Shown in pieces: positions 1-9,435 of a stretch of DNA of 64,000 nucleotides (the stretch's first letter is position 1; each line of letters starts with the position of its first letter). The DNA is from Planctomycetota bacterium (GTDB taxonomy: Bacteria; Planctomycetota; Planctomycetia; Planctomycetales; Planctomycetaceae): the NCBI GenBank assembly GCA_003388505.1, contig QQVO01000005.1, positions 1 to 64,000 on the forward strand, in the 5' to 3' direction. The notes under the pieces were generated by a model, which searched no databases, was not told where the DNA came from, and worked only from the letters and a program-made list of their open reading frames with translations. The translations under genes were made by a program, and so were the position numbers.

Positions 1-2
1 GC

Positions 3-911
3 CTAACGTGCCCGGCTCCGCAATACGGGAACCAGGCCCAGCAGCAGCCCGACGACCAACCCGGCCGAGTGCGCGTGGTTCGCCACGCCCCCCACGACCC
101 CCAATGAACAGATGATCATCCAGATCAGAAAGAACACCGCCGTTTGCGGCGGAAAGAAATACGGCGAGCCCAGTTCATACTTGCTGCGCAGCCAGACGTA
201 GCCGAACAGCCCGAAGACGACGCCCGACATCCCCCCGAATAAAGGATTCGATGTCGCGAAATACTGAACGAGATTGGAGATCACCGCGATCGCCAACACA
301 AGCAGCAGCAATCTCCAACTTCCTTGAGTCCGCTCGATCATCCCGCCCAGCATCGCCGTCCAGTACAGATTGAAGACCAGATGCAGGACGCTGAAGTGCA
401 GAAAAATCGGCGTGACCAATCGCCAGATCTGCCCCGATTGCAGTTGCTCGGTGAGTTGGTTGATTCGACCGGCGACGCTGCCTGGATCCATGTACTTCGA
501 GATCAAAAGCAGATGCCCCACCGGGTCGAGTTCCGCGCCGAACCCGAATCCGATCGTCGCCGCCACGCTGAGCGCGATCAGCGCCAGCGTAATCCGCAAC
601 TGGAGAATCGGCGGACGCTCCCAGCGGTCCCGCAGCCGGATCTGCCGCTTCTTCGCGGCAATTTCCGCCTGAATCTTCGCCTCGCGCCGTCGTTCGGCCT
701 GCTTCGCCGCGGCCGTGTACTTCGGGTCGGTCGGAGACTTGAGAAATGCGTCGTATTCGCTGCGGGCCTGTTCGAGGTCGTCTTCTTCATGGACCCACAC
801 GGCCCACTCGTCCCCCGCCGGATCGACCTGGCAGTCAATCTCCTGCGAGTACAGATAATCGCCCAAGACCCGCGCCGACTGCTTGTCAGCCAGCGTTCCG
901 ATGCGCCGCAT
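3..911 (-). CDS. Rhomboid family intramembrane serine protease (GlpG-like)
   Basis: A 302-residue membrane protein expected to cut transmembrane substrates inside the lipid bilayer. The N-terminal ~95 residues are soluble and resemble the cytoplasmic domain of GlpG, followed by a basic, Ala/Lys-rich linker. About six hydrophobic segments follow from residue ~105. The rhomboid signatures are all visible: HxxxN-type HLVFN in the second segment, the catalytic serine in GGMSGVVFG, and the catalytic histidine in NHAHSAGLVVG. The stop lies at the very edge of the window, so the gene is complete. It is transcribed in the same direction as the GTPase upstream (54-bp gap). The substrate cannot be deduced. 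Confidence 0.93.
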   Translation of the reverse strand: MRRIGTLADKQSARVLGDYLYSQEIDCQVDPAGDEWAVWVHEEDDLEQARSEYDAFLKSPTDPKYTAAAKQAERRREAKIQAEIAAKKRQIRLRDRWERPPILQLRITLALIALSVAATIGFGFGAELDPVGHLLLISKYMDPGSVAGRINQLTEQLQSGQIWRLVTPIFLHFSVLHLVFNLYWTAMLGGMIERTQGSWRLLLLVLAIAVISNLVQYFATSNPLFGGMSGVVFGLFGYVWLRSKYELGSPYFFPPQTAVFFLIWMIICSLGVVGGVANHAHSAGLVVGLLLGLVPVLRSRAR

Positions 912-965
912 GAATCATCGACTCCGTTCCGGGGTGGCAAGGTGCGAGACGGCAAGCCGGAGGGT

Positions 966-1955
966 CTACACGTGGAGTTCCACCAGATCCCGGTCGGCCA
1001 GCACATGCTCGCGGCCGACCGTCTGGCCGTCGTGGGCGCTCTCGCCCCACACCTTCGCGTACTTCAGGCCGTCGAGCAGATCGCGATGCACTTTTCCCGC
1101 CAGGTCTTCGACCGTCCCGCCGACGGGAATCGTGAACGGCGCTTCATAGTCGGCCGGTTTGCCCGGCTTCTTCGTATACACCCGAATCACGCCCAGAGCA
1201 TCGTAGATGCTCCGCCGCAACCCTTCCACTGACTCATGGCGATCGAGTTCCACAACGTGTGTCGTGAACGGAATCTCCGCCAGTTCCCGCAGCAGTTCCA
1301 GTCGCGTCTCGACGTCCGGATCGCCGCCCCGCGTCACAACCAGAAACGTCAGCACGTGCGTAATCGAATAATCCTCTTCGTCAAACCCGCTGCGGCTGTC
1401 GAGGATTGTCTTCCGCTGCCGCAATTGCTCAATCACGTCCGCCGTATGCTCCACCCCGTCGTCCGAACTACCGTCCATACACAGTAGAACCAGATCCGCC
1501 CCTCGGACAAACCCGGTCAGATACGACTCGACGTGCTGCTCCGCAATGGGAGGCGTATCGATCAGTTGGACCGTCACATCTTCGAAGGCCATCATTCCGG
1601 GCAAAGGTTCGCGCGTCGTAAACGGGTAGGGCGCAACCTCCGGATTCGCATTGGTCAATTCGGCCAGAATCCGGCTCTTGCCCGCGTTCGGCCCGCCGAT
1701 CAACAGCACCGTGCCCGCGCCCTGACGTGGAATCCGGTAACTCGGCCCCTTCTTCGACGCTTTCTTCTCCGATTGAACTTCCTCCCGCGCCTCCTTGAGC
1801 CGCGACTTCAGATCGGCCTGCAGCTTCTCCGTCCCCTTGTGCTTGGGGATGACCTGCAGCATCTCCTCCAGGCAGCCGACGCGCTCTTCGGGCGTCTGCG
1901 CCTTCCGGTAGGCCTCTTCGGCCTTCGAATACTGCGGTGTCAGATTCGCCGGCAT
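966..1955 (-). CDS. TGS-domain GTPase (Obg/DRG-like)
   Basis: A 329-residue P-loop GTPase-like protein. Residues 1-70 are a charged helical arm. The P-loop GGPNAGKS is at 87-94, the switch region PFTTREP at ~111-117, and the G3 motif LIDTPP at 131-136. The last ~75 residues fit a TGS domain, as in Obg/DRG proteins, which bind RNA or ribosomes. The usual G4 motif NKxD, which reads guanine, is absent: the expected strand reads FLVVTRGGDPD. Either nucleotide specificity is relaxed or the base is recognised differently. The gene is upstream of the rhomboid gene on the same strand. The family call is firm; the cellular role is unknown. Confidence 0.85.
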   Translation of the reverse strand: MPANLTPQYSKAEEAYRKAQTPEERVGCLEEMLQVIPKHKGTEKLQADLKSRLKEAREEVQSEKKASKKGPSYRIPRQGAGTVLLIGGPNAGKSRILAELTNANPEVAPYPFTTREPLPGMMAFEDVTVQLIDTPPIAEQHVESYLTGFVRGADLVLLCMDGSSDDGVEHTADVIEQLRQRKTILDSRSGFDEEDYSITHVLTFLVVTRGGDPDVETRLELLRELAEIPFTTHVVELDRHESVEGLRRSIYDALGVIRVYTKKPGKPADYEAPFTIPVGGTVEDLAGKVHRDLLDGLKYAKVWGESAHDGQTVGREHVLADRDLVELHV

Positions 1956-2023
1956 TCAGAAAATCGCTCACATCGATCGCTGCACGTTGAAACCAAAGCC
2001 CCCGGGCTGCGGTCCCGTGGGCA

Positions 2024-4282
2024 TCATTCCTGCGAATCCCGCAACTCCTCCAACGCCTGCCGGAGCTGTTGAATCCGCCCGATCAGGATCCCCTCCGGCC
2101 GGCGATCAAGAATCCAGTCCACCTCAACCAGCCCCTCCTCCGCGCGTCCGGTCGTGTAGCACAACACGGCCCGGAACAACCGGTCCTGCGCCGATTCCGG
2201 ATCGATCGCCAGCACGGTGTCGGTGTAGCGCAGCGCCGCTTCCGCGTCCTGCGCGTCGTTCGCCACGTTGATCAGATTCCGCAACATGCGGGTGATGATC
2301 TCATCGGCCGTCTGCGGCCGCAGGTATTCCTCGTCCCACGCCAGGCCGCGCCCGGTCGCCTGCGCCACCGCTTCCTCATGCGTCATCTCGCGACCGCGAT
2401 CGAAGACGTCAATCAGTCGCGGCTCACCCTCGTTCGGCGCCCACTGCACGACGAAGTGCCCCGGCAAACCGATCCCCGCCGCCTCAATCCCGACTCTCCG
2501 GGCCAGTTCGATGTACAGCACAGACAACGTGATGGGCAAACCTTCCCGGTCGTCGATGACTTCATTGAGGTAGCTGTTCGACGCCCGGTAATAGTTCGTC
2601 CTCGATCCGTGGAAGCCCTGCTCTTCAAACAGGTACGTATGAAACGCCGCCAGCCGGTCTTCCTCACTGACGTCCTCCGGCAGCGACGCCAGAAATTCCT
2701 GCGCCATGTCGCCGACCGTTTCGAGATACACCGCCACGTCGAGTTCGTCGTTGTCCAGCGCGGCGATCAACAGCGCGGCGTGCAGTAAATCAACCTCGGC
2801 TTCCTCCTCCGACAGGACGGCGGTCAGCTTCTCTCGCACGCGCCCTTCGTGGACCGCCAGCGAGAGTTCCCGCAGACGCTGCGCCTGTTGTTCCAGGTCC
2901 AGGGCCCGCGCTTCCAGAGCCCGGCGGCTGCCCTCGCCCGCGTCGGCAACTTCGTCAATGAGCGACTGCCTCGGCGGCCGAGGCGTCGGAATATCGGCCA
3001 CGAGTTCGTCGATTCGCTCCATCAGTTCCGGAGTCACCCGCAGCGACGGCAACTCGTCTCCCACCGCAAAGCCCTTGAAGGTCGCCGTCGTATGCCGGAA
3101 CTTCGCCAGCCCCACACGCCCCGACGCGTACGTTGAGTCCGACACCTCGAACACCAGTTCATCGTTGCAGTAGCAGGCGAAGTGATCGCCGTCGATGCGG
3201 ACCCTCAACCGGTTCCAGTCGTCTGCCTTGTACGCGGCGTGCCGTTCGTCCCGCAGCACATGCCAGTCGTACACCGTCGGCCCGTCGAACCGGCTGAACC
3301 GCAGCTTGCCGCTGCTGGGATAAAACCCGTAATGCCGGTCCTCGCCGTCCGAGTGAAAAATCAGCCCCGCCGCCCCGTCCTCCTGATCAATACGAACCGT
3401 CACCGCCACCTCGAACGGACTCTCCGGCGCATCGACCGTCGACAGGCACAGCGAGCGACCTCCGAAGCCGCTCCCCTGCCCCTCCGCACGAACCCGTCCC
3501 GCGCGCTGCGTCCAGCGCACTGCGTCGTCCGGCGCTTCCCACCGCCGAGGATTGAGCCTGCCAATCGTCAGCCACTTCGACATCGGAATCGGATTCGGAT
3601 TCTCCAGCAGCGGCTTGAGCGAGTTGATCGTCACCGCGTAGCCCAGATTGTCCGTCACCAGCGACTTGAGCGTCAGCAGTCCGTGCACACGCCCTTCCAG
3701 ATCAACCAGCGGTCCGCCGCTGTTGCCCTGTTCGATCGGGATCGCCAGTTGAATCATCGACATCCCGTCCACGTCCTCGCGCAGACCCGAGACGATCCCC
3801 GCCACCACGCTGTGCTCCAGACCCTGCGGGTTTCCGAACGCCACCACCGGCTGCCCCTGCTCCAGATCGTCCGAGTCCCCGATCTCCAGCGGCTTGAGCC
3901 CTTCCGCGTCCACCTTGAGAATCGCGAGATCCTGCGACCGCTCATGGGCATGAACAGTCGTCACGTCATATTCCGCGCCGTCTAATGTACGAACCGAGAT
4001 CGGCCGCGCTTCGCCGATCACATGCAGGTTGGTCGCAATCAACCCGTCTTCGCTCAGCACGAACCCTGCCCCGATGCCCTGCGGCTTGCCGTCGCGCCCG
4101 GAGAAACTGACGACGACAATCGACGGCTGCACCTGAGCCACAAGATCCTTGAGGCTGGGGAGCGCCAGCAGCGACTCTTCCCCCTCCACGGCGACTGCCG
4201 CATCGTCCGCCCGCAGCAATTGCGAGTGCGGCGTCGAAATCCACAAGCTCGTGACAATCAAGAACAAAAAAAGTCGATTCAT
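2024..4282 (-). CDS. HtrA-like serine protease fused to LamG-like and SirB1/transglutaminase-like domains
   Basis: A 752-residue exported protein with an unusual domain order. A signal peptide (residues ~1-25) precedes a trypsin-like DegP-type domain (~45-230) with catalytic H87 (TNLHVIG), D118 (SQDLAIL) and S188 (EQGNSGGPL). Residues ~245-408 resemble a LamG/3-keto-disaccharide-hydrolase-type beta-sandwich (NRLRVRIDGDHFACYCN, then GRVGLAKFRHTTATFKGF). A charged helical linker leads to a SirB1/Transglut_core2-like region (~540-690; EGLPITLSVLYIELARRVG, then GLPGHFVVQW). The end resembles TPR helices. No PDZ domain is seen. The ATG at 4282 starts a good signal peptide. Likely periplasmic or cell-surface; the substrate is unknown. 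Confidence 0.88.
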   Translation of the reverse strand: MNRLFLFLIVTSLWISTPHSQLLRADDAAVAVEGEESLLALPSLKDLVAQVQPSIVVVSFSGRDGKPQGIGAGFVLSEDGLIATNLHVIGEARPISVRTLDGAEYDVTTVHAHERSQDLAILKVDAEGLKPLEIGDSDDLEQGQPVVAFGNPQGLEHSVVAGIVSGLREDVDGMSMIQLAIPIEQGNSGGPLVDLEGRVHGLLTLKSLVTDNLGYAVTINSLKPLLENPNPIPMSKWLTIGRLNPRRWEAPDDAVRWTQRAGRVRAEGQGSGFGGRSLCLSTVDAPESPFEVAVTVRIDQEDGAAGLIFHSDGEDRHYGFYPSSGKLRFSRFDGPTVYDWHVLRDERHAAYKADDWNRLRVRIDGDHFACYCNDELVFEVSDSTYASGRVGLAKFRHTTATFKGFAVGDELPSLRVTPELMERIDELVADIPTPRPPRQSLIDEVADAGEGSRRALEARALDLEQQAQRLRELSLAVHEGRVREKLTAVLSEEEAEVDLLHAALLIAALDNDELDVAVYLETVGDMAQEFLASLPEDVSEEDRLAAFHTYLFEEQGFHGSRTNYYRASNSYLNEVIDDREGLPITLSVLYIELARRVGIEAAGIGLPGHFVVQWAPNEGEPRLIDVFDRGREMTHEEAVAQATGRGLAWDEEYLRPQTADEIITRMLRNLINVANDAQDAEAALRYTDTVLAIDPESAQDRLFRAVLCYTTGRAEEGLVEVDWILDRRPEGILIGRIQQLRQALEELRDSQE

Positions 4283-4382
4283 GGATCAACACTCAAGACT
4301 ATGATTCAAACAAGCACCGGCTTCATATCCGCAAACGCGAGCAGGCCGGTCGCGTTGAGCACAACCGATCCGTCTGGCAGCG

Positions 4383-5255
4383 TCAGCCACTCTCCTGCTC
4401 TCCCTCCCGTTCACCTCCGTTCTTGACGTAGAACTCCGACAGATCAAAGTCTCCCTTAACGTCCGCCTCCAGCATCGACAGCTTCGCTTCCAACCGCTGA
4501 AACCGCAATTCGACGTGCGGATCGAACAGCGGTCGCGTCCGCCGCGGCTTGGGACGCGGAACACGCGGATATCCCAGATGCCGCTGCAGCGCGGCGAACA
4601 TGTACAGCGGATCCTTCCCCCGGTTCGCTTTCGCAATCCGCCCCTCCTGAACCCCGAACAACACCGGAAACGACGGACGATAGCCCTCGTTTCCCGTCCG
4701 GAAGCGCACCTCGTTCACCCGGTGTTCGGACCGCAGATAGATCAGATCCGCGAAGTCGACCGTGCCCAGTTCACGCCGGATCTTCAGAATCCAGTCCCGC
4801 CAATCGTCGTCGAAGAACGAGTCCGCCGCGATCGCCGACATCCCCGCGTCGTATCCCAACCGGTTCCGCGCGATGCATTCAAACTGGTAGACGAACAGCG
4901 CCTGCGGAGTCGGCGCCTCTCCCGCACGATACTCCGCCTCATGCTCCAGAATCTGCAGAGCGATCCGCATGTCAAACCGCGAATCCTCATCCTCGGCCCG
5001 CTGCACGACAAACGCCTGAAACGGCGTAAAGTAATGCGACAGGCTCGCCATCCCGTCACCCATCCGGCCGTGGAGATTGAGTTCTCCCAGCAGAAAGTCG
5101 ATTACCATCGGCAACCGCGTTGTCGCCAACACCTCCTCCCGCAACCCGGCCAACGCCTCCTGCGCAGGCGTATTCTCCTCCACCCGCTCCCGGCAGACGC
5201 GGAAGAAGTACGCCTGTTCGATATACTCGTCCCGGTTGAGCGATTGATTCGGCAT
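4383..5255 (-). CDS. Conserved-type hypothetical protein
   Basis: A soluble, acidic, mostly helical protein of 290 residues that I do not recognise. It has no signal peptide and no membrane segment. Visible features are a Pro/Arg-rich patch ([12 protein letters not shown]) at about residue 235 and a short C-terminal coiled-coil-like stretch ([19 protein letters not shown]). An in-frame TTG extends it seven codons to 5276, but the ATG at 5255 ([11 protein letters not shown]) is the more conventional start; neither has a strong ribosome binding site. It lies about 100 bp upstream of the HtrA-fusion gene on the same strand and may be cotranscribed with it. Antisense frames here look like shadows. 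Confidence 0.75.
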   Translation of the reverse strand: MPNQSLNRDEYIEQAYFFRVCRERVEENTPAQEALAGLREEVLATTRLPMVIDFLLGELNLHGRMGDGMASLSHYFTPFQAFVVQRAEDEDSRFDMRIALQILEHEAEYRAGEAPTPQALFVYQFECIARNRLGYDAGMSAIAADSFFDDDWRDWILKIRRELGTVDFADLIYLRSEHRVNEVRFRTGNEGYRPSFPVLFGVQEGRIAKANRGKDPLYMFAALQRHLGYPRVPRPKPRRTRPLFDPHVELRFQRLEAKLSMLEADVKGDFDLSEFYVKNGGEREGEQESG

Positions 5256-5322
5256 GAGGAGCTGAAAACCTGTCAAGCAGCGGCGACGCGGCCCGGTCGC
5301 GCCTGCCCCCGATTATACGACG

Positions 5323-6654
5323 ATGCCCCACCCACAGCGAGAAACGAAAGCCGCGACAGCCCAACCGCCCGGCCGGATGGCAAATGACCAAAGCCCGCTG
5401 CGCGTCTGCTTCGTCTGCAAGTATGCCCACCCCCTCTTCGACGCGACCGACCACTCTCCCATCGGAGGAGCCGAAACCCACGCCTTCACCCTGGCCCGCA
5501 CACTCACCGACCGATCCGGCTTACAGGTCAGTTTTCTCGTCGAGGCCCCGCGACTCTTTCGCCGGAAGGTCGTCGGCGGCATCACGGTCATCAACAGCGG
5601 CGACGGCTTCGATCGCTGGCGATACGCCGTCTCGCAGCAGGTCGAAGTGATGAGACGTTTTCCCTGGCTCCGCATCAACCACTGGCACTGGTCATTGCTA
5701 TGGCGCTTGCCCATCCTCACTGCTCTGCGGGTGTTTCGCCGCCGCCACATCGACCCCCTGACGCCCTCCCCCTTCGCCTCCCGGGTCAACGCGGACGTCT
5801 ACTGTTGCTTTGGCGTCTCGGCCTACACCGCCGGTGTCATTGCAGCCGCAGTCGCCGATTCACGCAGATCGGTCCTGTTCCTGATGTCCAACAGCGAGTT
5901 GAACCCGGAATATCAACCGAGTTCCGACTACGTGACCCCGCATGGCGAACGGGGCGACGTCTGTCGCTATGTGCTCGACCACGCGGAGCTGATCGTCGCA
6001 CAGCACGAACAGCAGCAGCGAATGCTGCGCGAGACCTTTGGTCGCGAGTCCCTCATCCTGCCCAATCCGATTGACCTGACGGAGTGGGATCGACTCGCAT
6101 CGCGGCCCAGTCCCACGCTCTCCCGGCTTGGTCTGGATCGTTTCGTTCTCTGGATCGGCCGGGCCGATGACTTTCACAAACGCCCCAAACTCGCCTTTCA
6201 ACTGGCGCAAAGGCTGCCGGACATTGACTTCCTGATGCTGCTCAATCCGTGGGACATCGACCTCGCGCGCGAACTGGCTGAATCCCGGCCTCCGAATGTC
6301 ACGATTGTTGAATCGATTCCGTTCTCCGAGATGCCGGCCCTGTTCGCGCGGTCGGCCGCGTACTGCAGCACCGGGTCTGCCGAGTACGAAGGCGCTCCCA
6401 ATGTGTTCATCCAGGCCGCCGCAGCGCGGGCGCCGGTCATTTCGCTCGACGTTTCTGCACCTGTGATTCAAGACGGAGGAGGCGGCTTCGTCGCGCACGG
6501 CAACCTCGACCGACTCGCCGTTCAAGTCGAGAATTGCTGGAATGACCCCGAAGCCGCGCGCCGCATCGGCGACGCGGGACGAAACTACGTAGAACAGCAT
6601 CACACCGCGCCGGCGATCGCAGACCAACTCTTGCGCCGACTTATGCAACCCTGA
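5323..6654 (+). CDS. Glycosyltransferase family 4 protein (first of a tandem pair)
   Basis: A 443-residue GT-B glycosyltransferase, predicted to move a sugar from a nucleotide-sugar donor during surface glycan assembly. The N-terminal domain begins with VCFVCKYAHPLFD and the glycine loop PIGGAETHAF. The C-terminal donor domain has LWIGRADDFHKRPKLAFQLA and EGAPNVFIQAAA. At the usual EX7E position the second glutamate is glutamine. The ATG at 5323 is used; an internal ATG at 5377 (MANDQSPLRVCF) is also plausible because the first 18 residues look unstructured. The next gene is a paralogue starting 12 bp downstream, so they are probably cotranscribed. Acceptor and sugar cannot be told. Confidence 0.9.
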   Translation: MPHPQRETKAATAQPPGRMANDQSPLRVCFVCKYAHPLFDATDHSPIGGAETHAFTLARTLTDRSGLQVSFLVEAPRLFRRKVVGGITVINSGDGFDRWRYAVSQQVEVMRRFPWLRINHWHWSLLWRLPILTALRVFRRRHIDPLTPSPFASRVNADVYCCFGVSAYTAGVIAAAVADSRRSVLFLMSNSELNPEYQPSSDYVTPHGERGDVCRYVLDHAELIVAQHEQQQRMLRETFGRESLILPNPIDLTEWDRLASRPSPTLSRLGLDRFVLWIGRADDFHKRPKLAFQLAQRLPDIDFLMLLNPWDIDLARELAESRPPNVTIVESIPFSEMPALFARSAAYCSTGSAEYEGAPNVFIQAAAARAPVISLDVSAPVIQDGGGGFVAHGNLDRLAVQVENCWNDPEAARRIGDAGRNYVEQHHTAPAIADQLLRRLMQP

Positions 6655-6666
6655 AAGTGTTCCGGT

Positions 6667-7971
6667 TTGACGCCCTCCGAGTCACAAAGGCCGCATGCGC
6701 ATCAAGGAGACCGGATCGACGTCTGTCTCGTCGCCCTCGGCGCGCTCCCGGTCGTTGATCCGAATCTGCAGCGACCGATCGGCGGAACCGAAACCCGCGC
6801 CTGGCAGTTCGCCAAGGGGCTCGCGGCGCGCGACGATGCGTCCGCCAGCCTCGTTGTTCGCACAACTCACTCCCGGCCCGCCTTCGAACGAAATGGGGTG
6901 ACCATTCTCCCCCGCCACGAACGACTGTTTACCCTTTACGAAGCAGTCGGACACTCGCTTGAAAAATCCCCTCGCTTCCCCGGCATCCGCATTCGGCGGC
7001 TCAACCCGAATCTCATCTGGCAACTGCCCGTCGTCGCGCTGCACCGGACGTTCTTGTCCCGCCCGCGCGATCCGAGACGGCCTTGCCCCTTCTTTCAACA
7101 GATTCCTGCGGACGTTTTCGTCGCGTTCGGCGTCCAGTCGACGGCCGCGACCGTCATCGCATCAGCCCACGAAACGAGTCGTCCGGCCGTCCTCGTCCTC
7201 GGCTCCGACAGCGATCTCGACGAGCGCTACAAATCCGGGTCCGCTTTCGTCAGTCCCTACGGCGATCGCGGAGATGTCTGCCACCACATCCTGATGCGCG
7301 CCGATGCAATTGTCGCCCAGACCGAAAAGCAGCAGCGACTCCTCCGAGATCGCTTCGGACGCGAATCGACGCTCATTCAGAATCCCATCGACGCGGCAGA
7401 GTGGGACGAGCGCGCTTCAGCTTCGCTCAATCCGGATGATACCGCCGGACTGGACCGGTTCATTCTGTGGGTCGGCCGAGCCGAGTCAGTGCACAAGCGC
7501 CCGCTCATCTGCCTCGAACTCGCGCGGATGCTACCCGACGTCGACTTCCTGATGATCCTCAATCCCCGCGACCCGGCCGTCCAGCGCGAGGTGTATCACC
7601 ACGCGCCGCCGAACGTGCGCTGTGTCTCGCACGTGCCGTTCGAACGGATCCCGTCGGTCTTTGCGCGGGCGGCCGCACTCGTCAGCACGTCGTCGCTGGA
7701 AGGTTTTCCCAATGTGTTTCTGCAGGCCGCGCTGTCCCGCGTACCGATCGCCTCCCTTGAAGTCGGAGAAGAATTGCTGTCGCGATTCCCGGGCAGCCGC
7801 GTGGCCCATGGAGATCTCTCGGCGCTCAGCGCATTCCTCCGCGACGCGTGGACCGGAAACGGTCCGGATTCAAACACGCTCGACGTCGCGCGAAACGTCG
7901 TGATCAATGAACACGGCCTCGAACGCCAAACCACCCTCCTCGCCGAAGTCCTGTGCGCCGCCCGGTCGTGA
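6667..7971 (+). CDS. Glycosyltransferase family 4 protein (second of a tandem pair)
   Basis: A 434-residue paralogue of the preceding gene with the same landmarks: PIGGTETRAWQFAKGLA in the N-terminal domain, GDRGDVCHHILMRADAIVAQ in mid-protein, FILWVGRAESVHKRPL and EGFPNVFLQAALSR in the donor-binding domain. It again has Gln where the second Glu of EX7E usually sits. The only in-frame start before the conserved N-terminus is TTG at 6667, 12 bp after the upstream stop; an in-frame stop sits at 6652. Expression probably depends on translation of the first gene. The pair looks like a tandem duplication that has diverged to use different acceptors. Confidence 0.9.
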   Translation: MTPSESQRPHAHQGDRIDVCLVALGALPVVDPNLQRPIGGTETRAWQFAKGLAARDDASASLVVRTTHSRPAFERNGVTILPRHERLFTLYEAVGHSLEKSPRFPGIRIRRLNPNLIWQLPVVALHRTFLSRPRDPRRPCPFFQQIPADVFVAFGVQSTAATVIASAHETSRPAVLVLGSDSDLDERYKSGSAFVSPYGDRGDVCHHILMRADAIVAQTEKQQRLLRDRFGRESTLIQNPIDAAEWDERASASLNPDDTAGLDRFILWVGRAESVHKRPLICLELARMLPDVDFLMILNPRDPAVQREVYHHAPPNVRCVSHVPFERIPSVFARAAALVSTSSLEGFPNVFLQAALSRVPIASLEVGEELLSRFPGSRVAHGDLSALSAFLRDAWTGNGPDSNTLDVARNVVINEHGLERQTTLLAEVLCAARS

Positions 7972-7979
7972 ACAAACAC

Positions 7980-7996
7980 GCGAATCCCTGATTCGC
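7980..7996. terminator. Candidate weak bidirectional terminator hairpin
   Basis: A perfect 7-bp inverted repeat (GCGAATC / GATTCGC) with a 3-nt loop lies between the convergent ends of the second glycosyltransferase and the flippase gene. Reading on the minus strand it is followed by a moderately T-rich GTGTTTGTTC. There is no true U-tract on the plus strand. The position between convergent genes is the main support. Confidence 0.35.
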
Positions 7997-8025
7997 CGCA
8001 ACTCAAGTCGGCCCTTTGACACCCT

Positions 8026-9435
8026 CTACCCTTCGTCGCGACTTCTGTGACGAAACCAGTTCCACACCAGCGTCGAGACAGGAAGGTACAAGGCCCCCAC
8101 CGCAATCAGGTAACCCCACGCCTCGCCGGTCACGCTGATCCGCCCCCCCCACCAGACGGCCAGCGCGATCACCACCGACATCACCACGGCCGGCAGCATC
8201 AAGGGATCCTGCTTGTGCGCCTGCACATAGATGTTCTGGCACTTCGGCAGATGAAACAGAACGAGCCCGGAACAGAACAGAGTCGTCGGTCCGATCGGCA
8301 ACAGCCGGTCGGCCAGTTTCTCCGCCAGGGACACGGGAATCGCGTTGAGCAGCACGACCGCTGCGCAAAACAGGACCGACCCGCCGATCAACACTCCCGT
8401 CGAGACCGCTGTGAGTCGCCGGAAGATGCGATCGAACTCCGCGAACTCGCGTTTTGCAGCCAACATCCCGAATCGCGCGGTCCGCGTCTGCATCCAGGCG
8501 AACGCCGCCGCCTCCAGCGCAGTCAATGCGGTCCACGTCATCCCCGTTCGCCCCGCCTCTGCCGCGCCGTGGTAATGAAAAATGATCGGAGTGAACAGAT
8601 TCAGCGCGAAATACCCCACAATCGCCCGCGTCGCCACCCTCCACTGCAACGGCCAGATGTCGGTCCGCCAGTCCAGCCTGTTGCTTTCACCGATGCTTGT
8701 ATTCCTGAGGGATGCAAAGAATGGTCCATGCTTGACGAAGACCAGCCAGACGTCCCAGATTAGCCGCGCCGCCGCCGAGGCAACCAGCGCCCACAACCCG
8801 GCCCCCAGTACGATGCAACTCCAGACGACGACGCTCCCCGTCATCGCCTGCGCCAACCGGACGCCGTGCACAACGGCGACCTGGTTGCATCCCTCCAACA
8901 CCGCCGTCCGCGACCAGAGCCAGACCACTCCCCCGTTCATCACCACCAGCGTCAGCCACGGCGCGGACCAGTTGACGCCATCATCAGGACGTCCGCGAAA
9001 GAGCAGAAATCCGGCGACGCCCGCAACGACCACAAACACCAGCGCAATCAAACCGTAAGTCCGCGTCACAAACCGGACGAGTTGGGCCAGCCGCGTTTTC
9101 GCTCCTTCGTCCCCGGCCGCAGCTCCGTCCGGTTCAAGCGACAGTTGCGCCCACTCGTGACTGGCCACGTTCAGAATCACAACGTGCAGCCCCAGTTCCA
9201 CCAACCCTTGAATCGCAAGCAGGCTCGCAAACGTGTAGTAGTAACCCTGCAACTCCGGACGGAACCAGAGCGCAATCACCACCATCGAAACCGGCCCCGC
9301 AGCAACCTGCCACGCGCGGGCCGAAACTGCATAGAACGTCGCCCGGTCGACCTCGAACCGGTTCACCAGTCGCCGCAGACGGGAGCGACGCGACGTCGAA
9401 CTCTCGTAGTCGGCGGTTCGGTCGCACTCCGGCAT
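8026..9435 (-). CDS. Polytopic membrane protein, polysaccharide flippase-like
   Basis: A 469-residue integral membrane protein with roughly a dozen hydrophobic segments and no large soluble domain. The size, the spacing of segments and the charged loops fit the MOP/PST flippase-like group that moves lipid-linked sugars across the membrane. No diagnostic short motif was found, so this rests on topology and context. Two glycosyltransferases precede it (convergent) and a GT-C-like protein follows (divergent). The ATG at 9435 is preferred to the TTG one codon upstream. The C-terminus is basic (NWFRHRSRDEG), suggesting a cytoplasmic end. A transporter of another kind cannot be excluded. Confidence 0.68.
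   Translation of the reverse strand: MPECDRTADYESSTSRRSRLRRLVNRFEVDRATFYAVSARAWQVAAGPVSMVVIALWFRPELQGYYYTFASLLAIQGLVELGLHVVILNVASHEWAQLSLEPDGAAAGDEGAKTRLAQLVRFVTRTYGLIALVFVVVAGVAGFLLFRGRPDDGVNWSAPWLTLVVMNGGVVWLWSRTAVLEGCNQVAVVHGVRLAQAMTGSVVVWSCIVLGAGLWALVASAAARLIWDVWLVFVKHGPFFASLRNTSIGESNRLDWRTDIWPLQWRVATRAIVGYFALNLFTPIIFHYHGAAEAGRTGMTWTALTALEAAAFAWMQTRTARFGMLAAKREFAEFDRIFRRLTAVSTGVLIGGSVLFCAAVVLLNAIPVSLAEKLADRLLPIGPTTLFCSGLVLFHLPKCQNIYVQAHKQDPLMLPAVVMSVVIALAVWWGGRISVTGEAWGYLIAVGALYLPVSTLVWNWFRHRSRDEG

Noticed and set aside
324-1232. Long plus-strand open frame over the rhomboid and GTPase genes
   Set aside because: It is antisense to two recognised genes, is rich in Arg, His and Pro and has no domain. 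It reflects the third-position bias of the real genes.
2024-4282. Serine in place of cysteine in the SirB1/transglutaminase-like domain as a loss of activity
   Set aside because: SirB1-type relatives commonly lack the transglutaminase cysteine, so this is a family trait and not an oddity of this gene.
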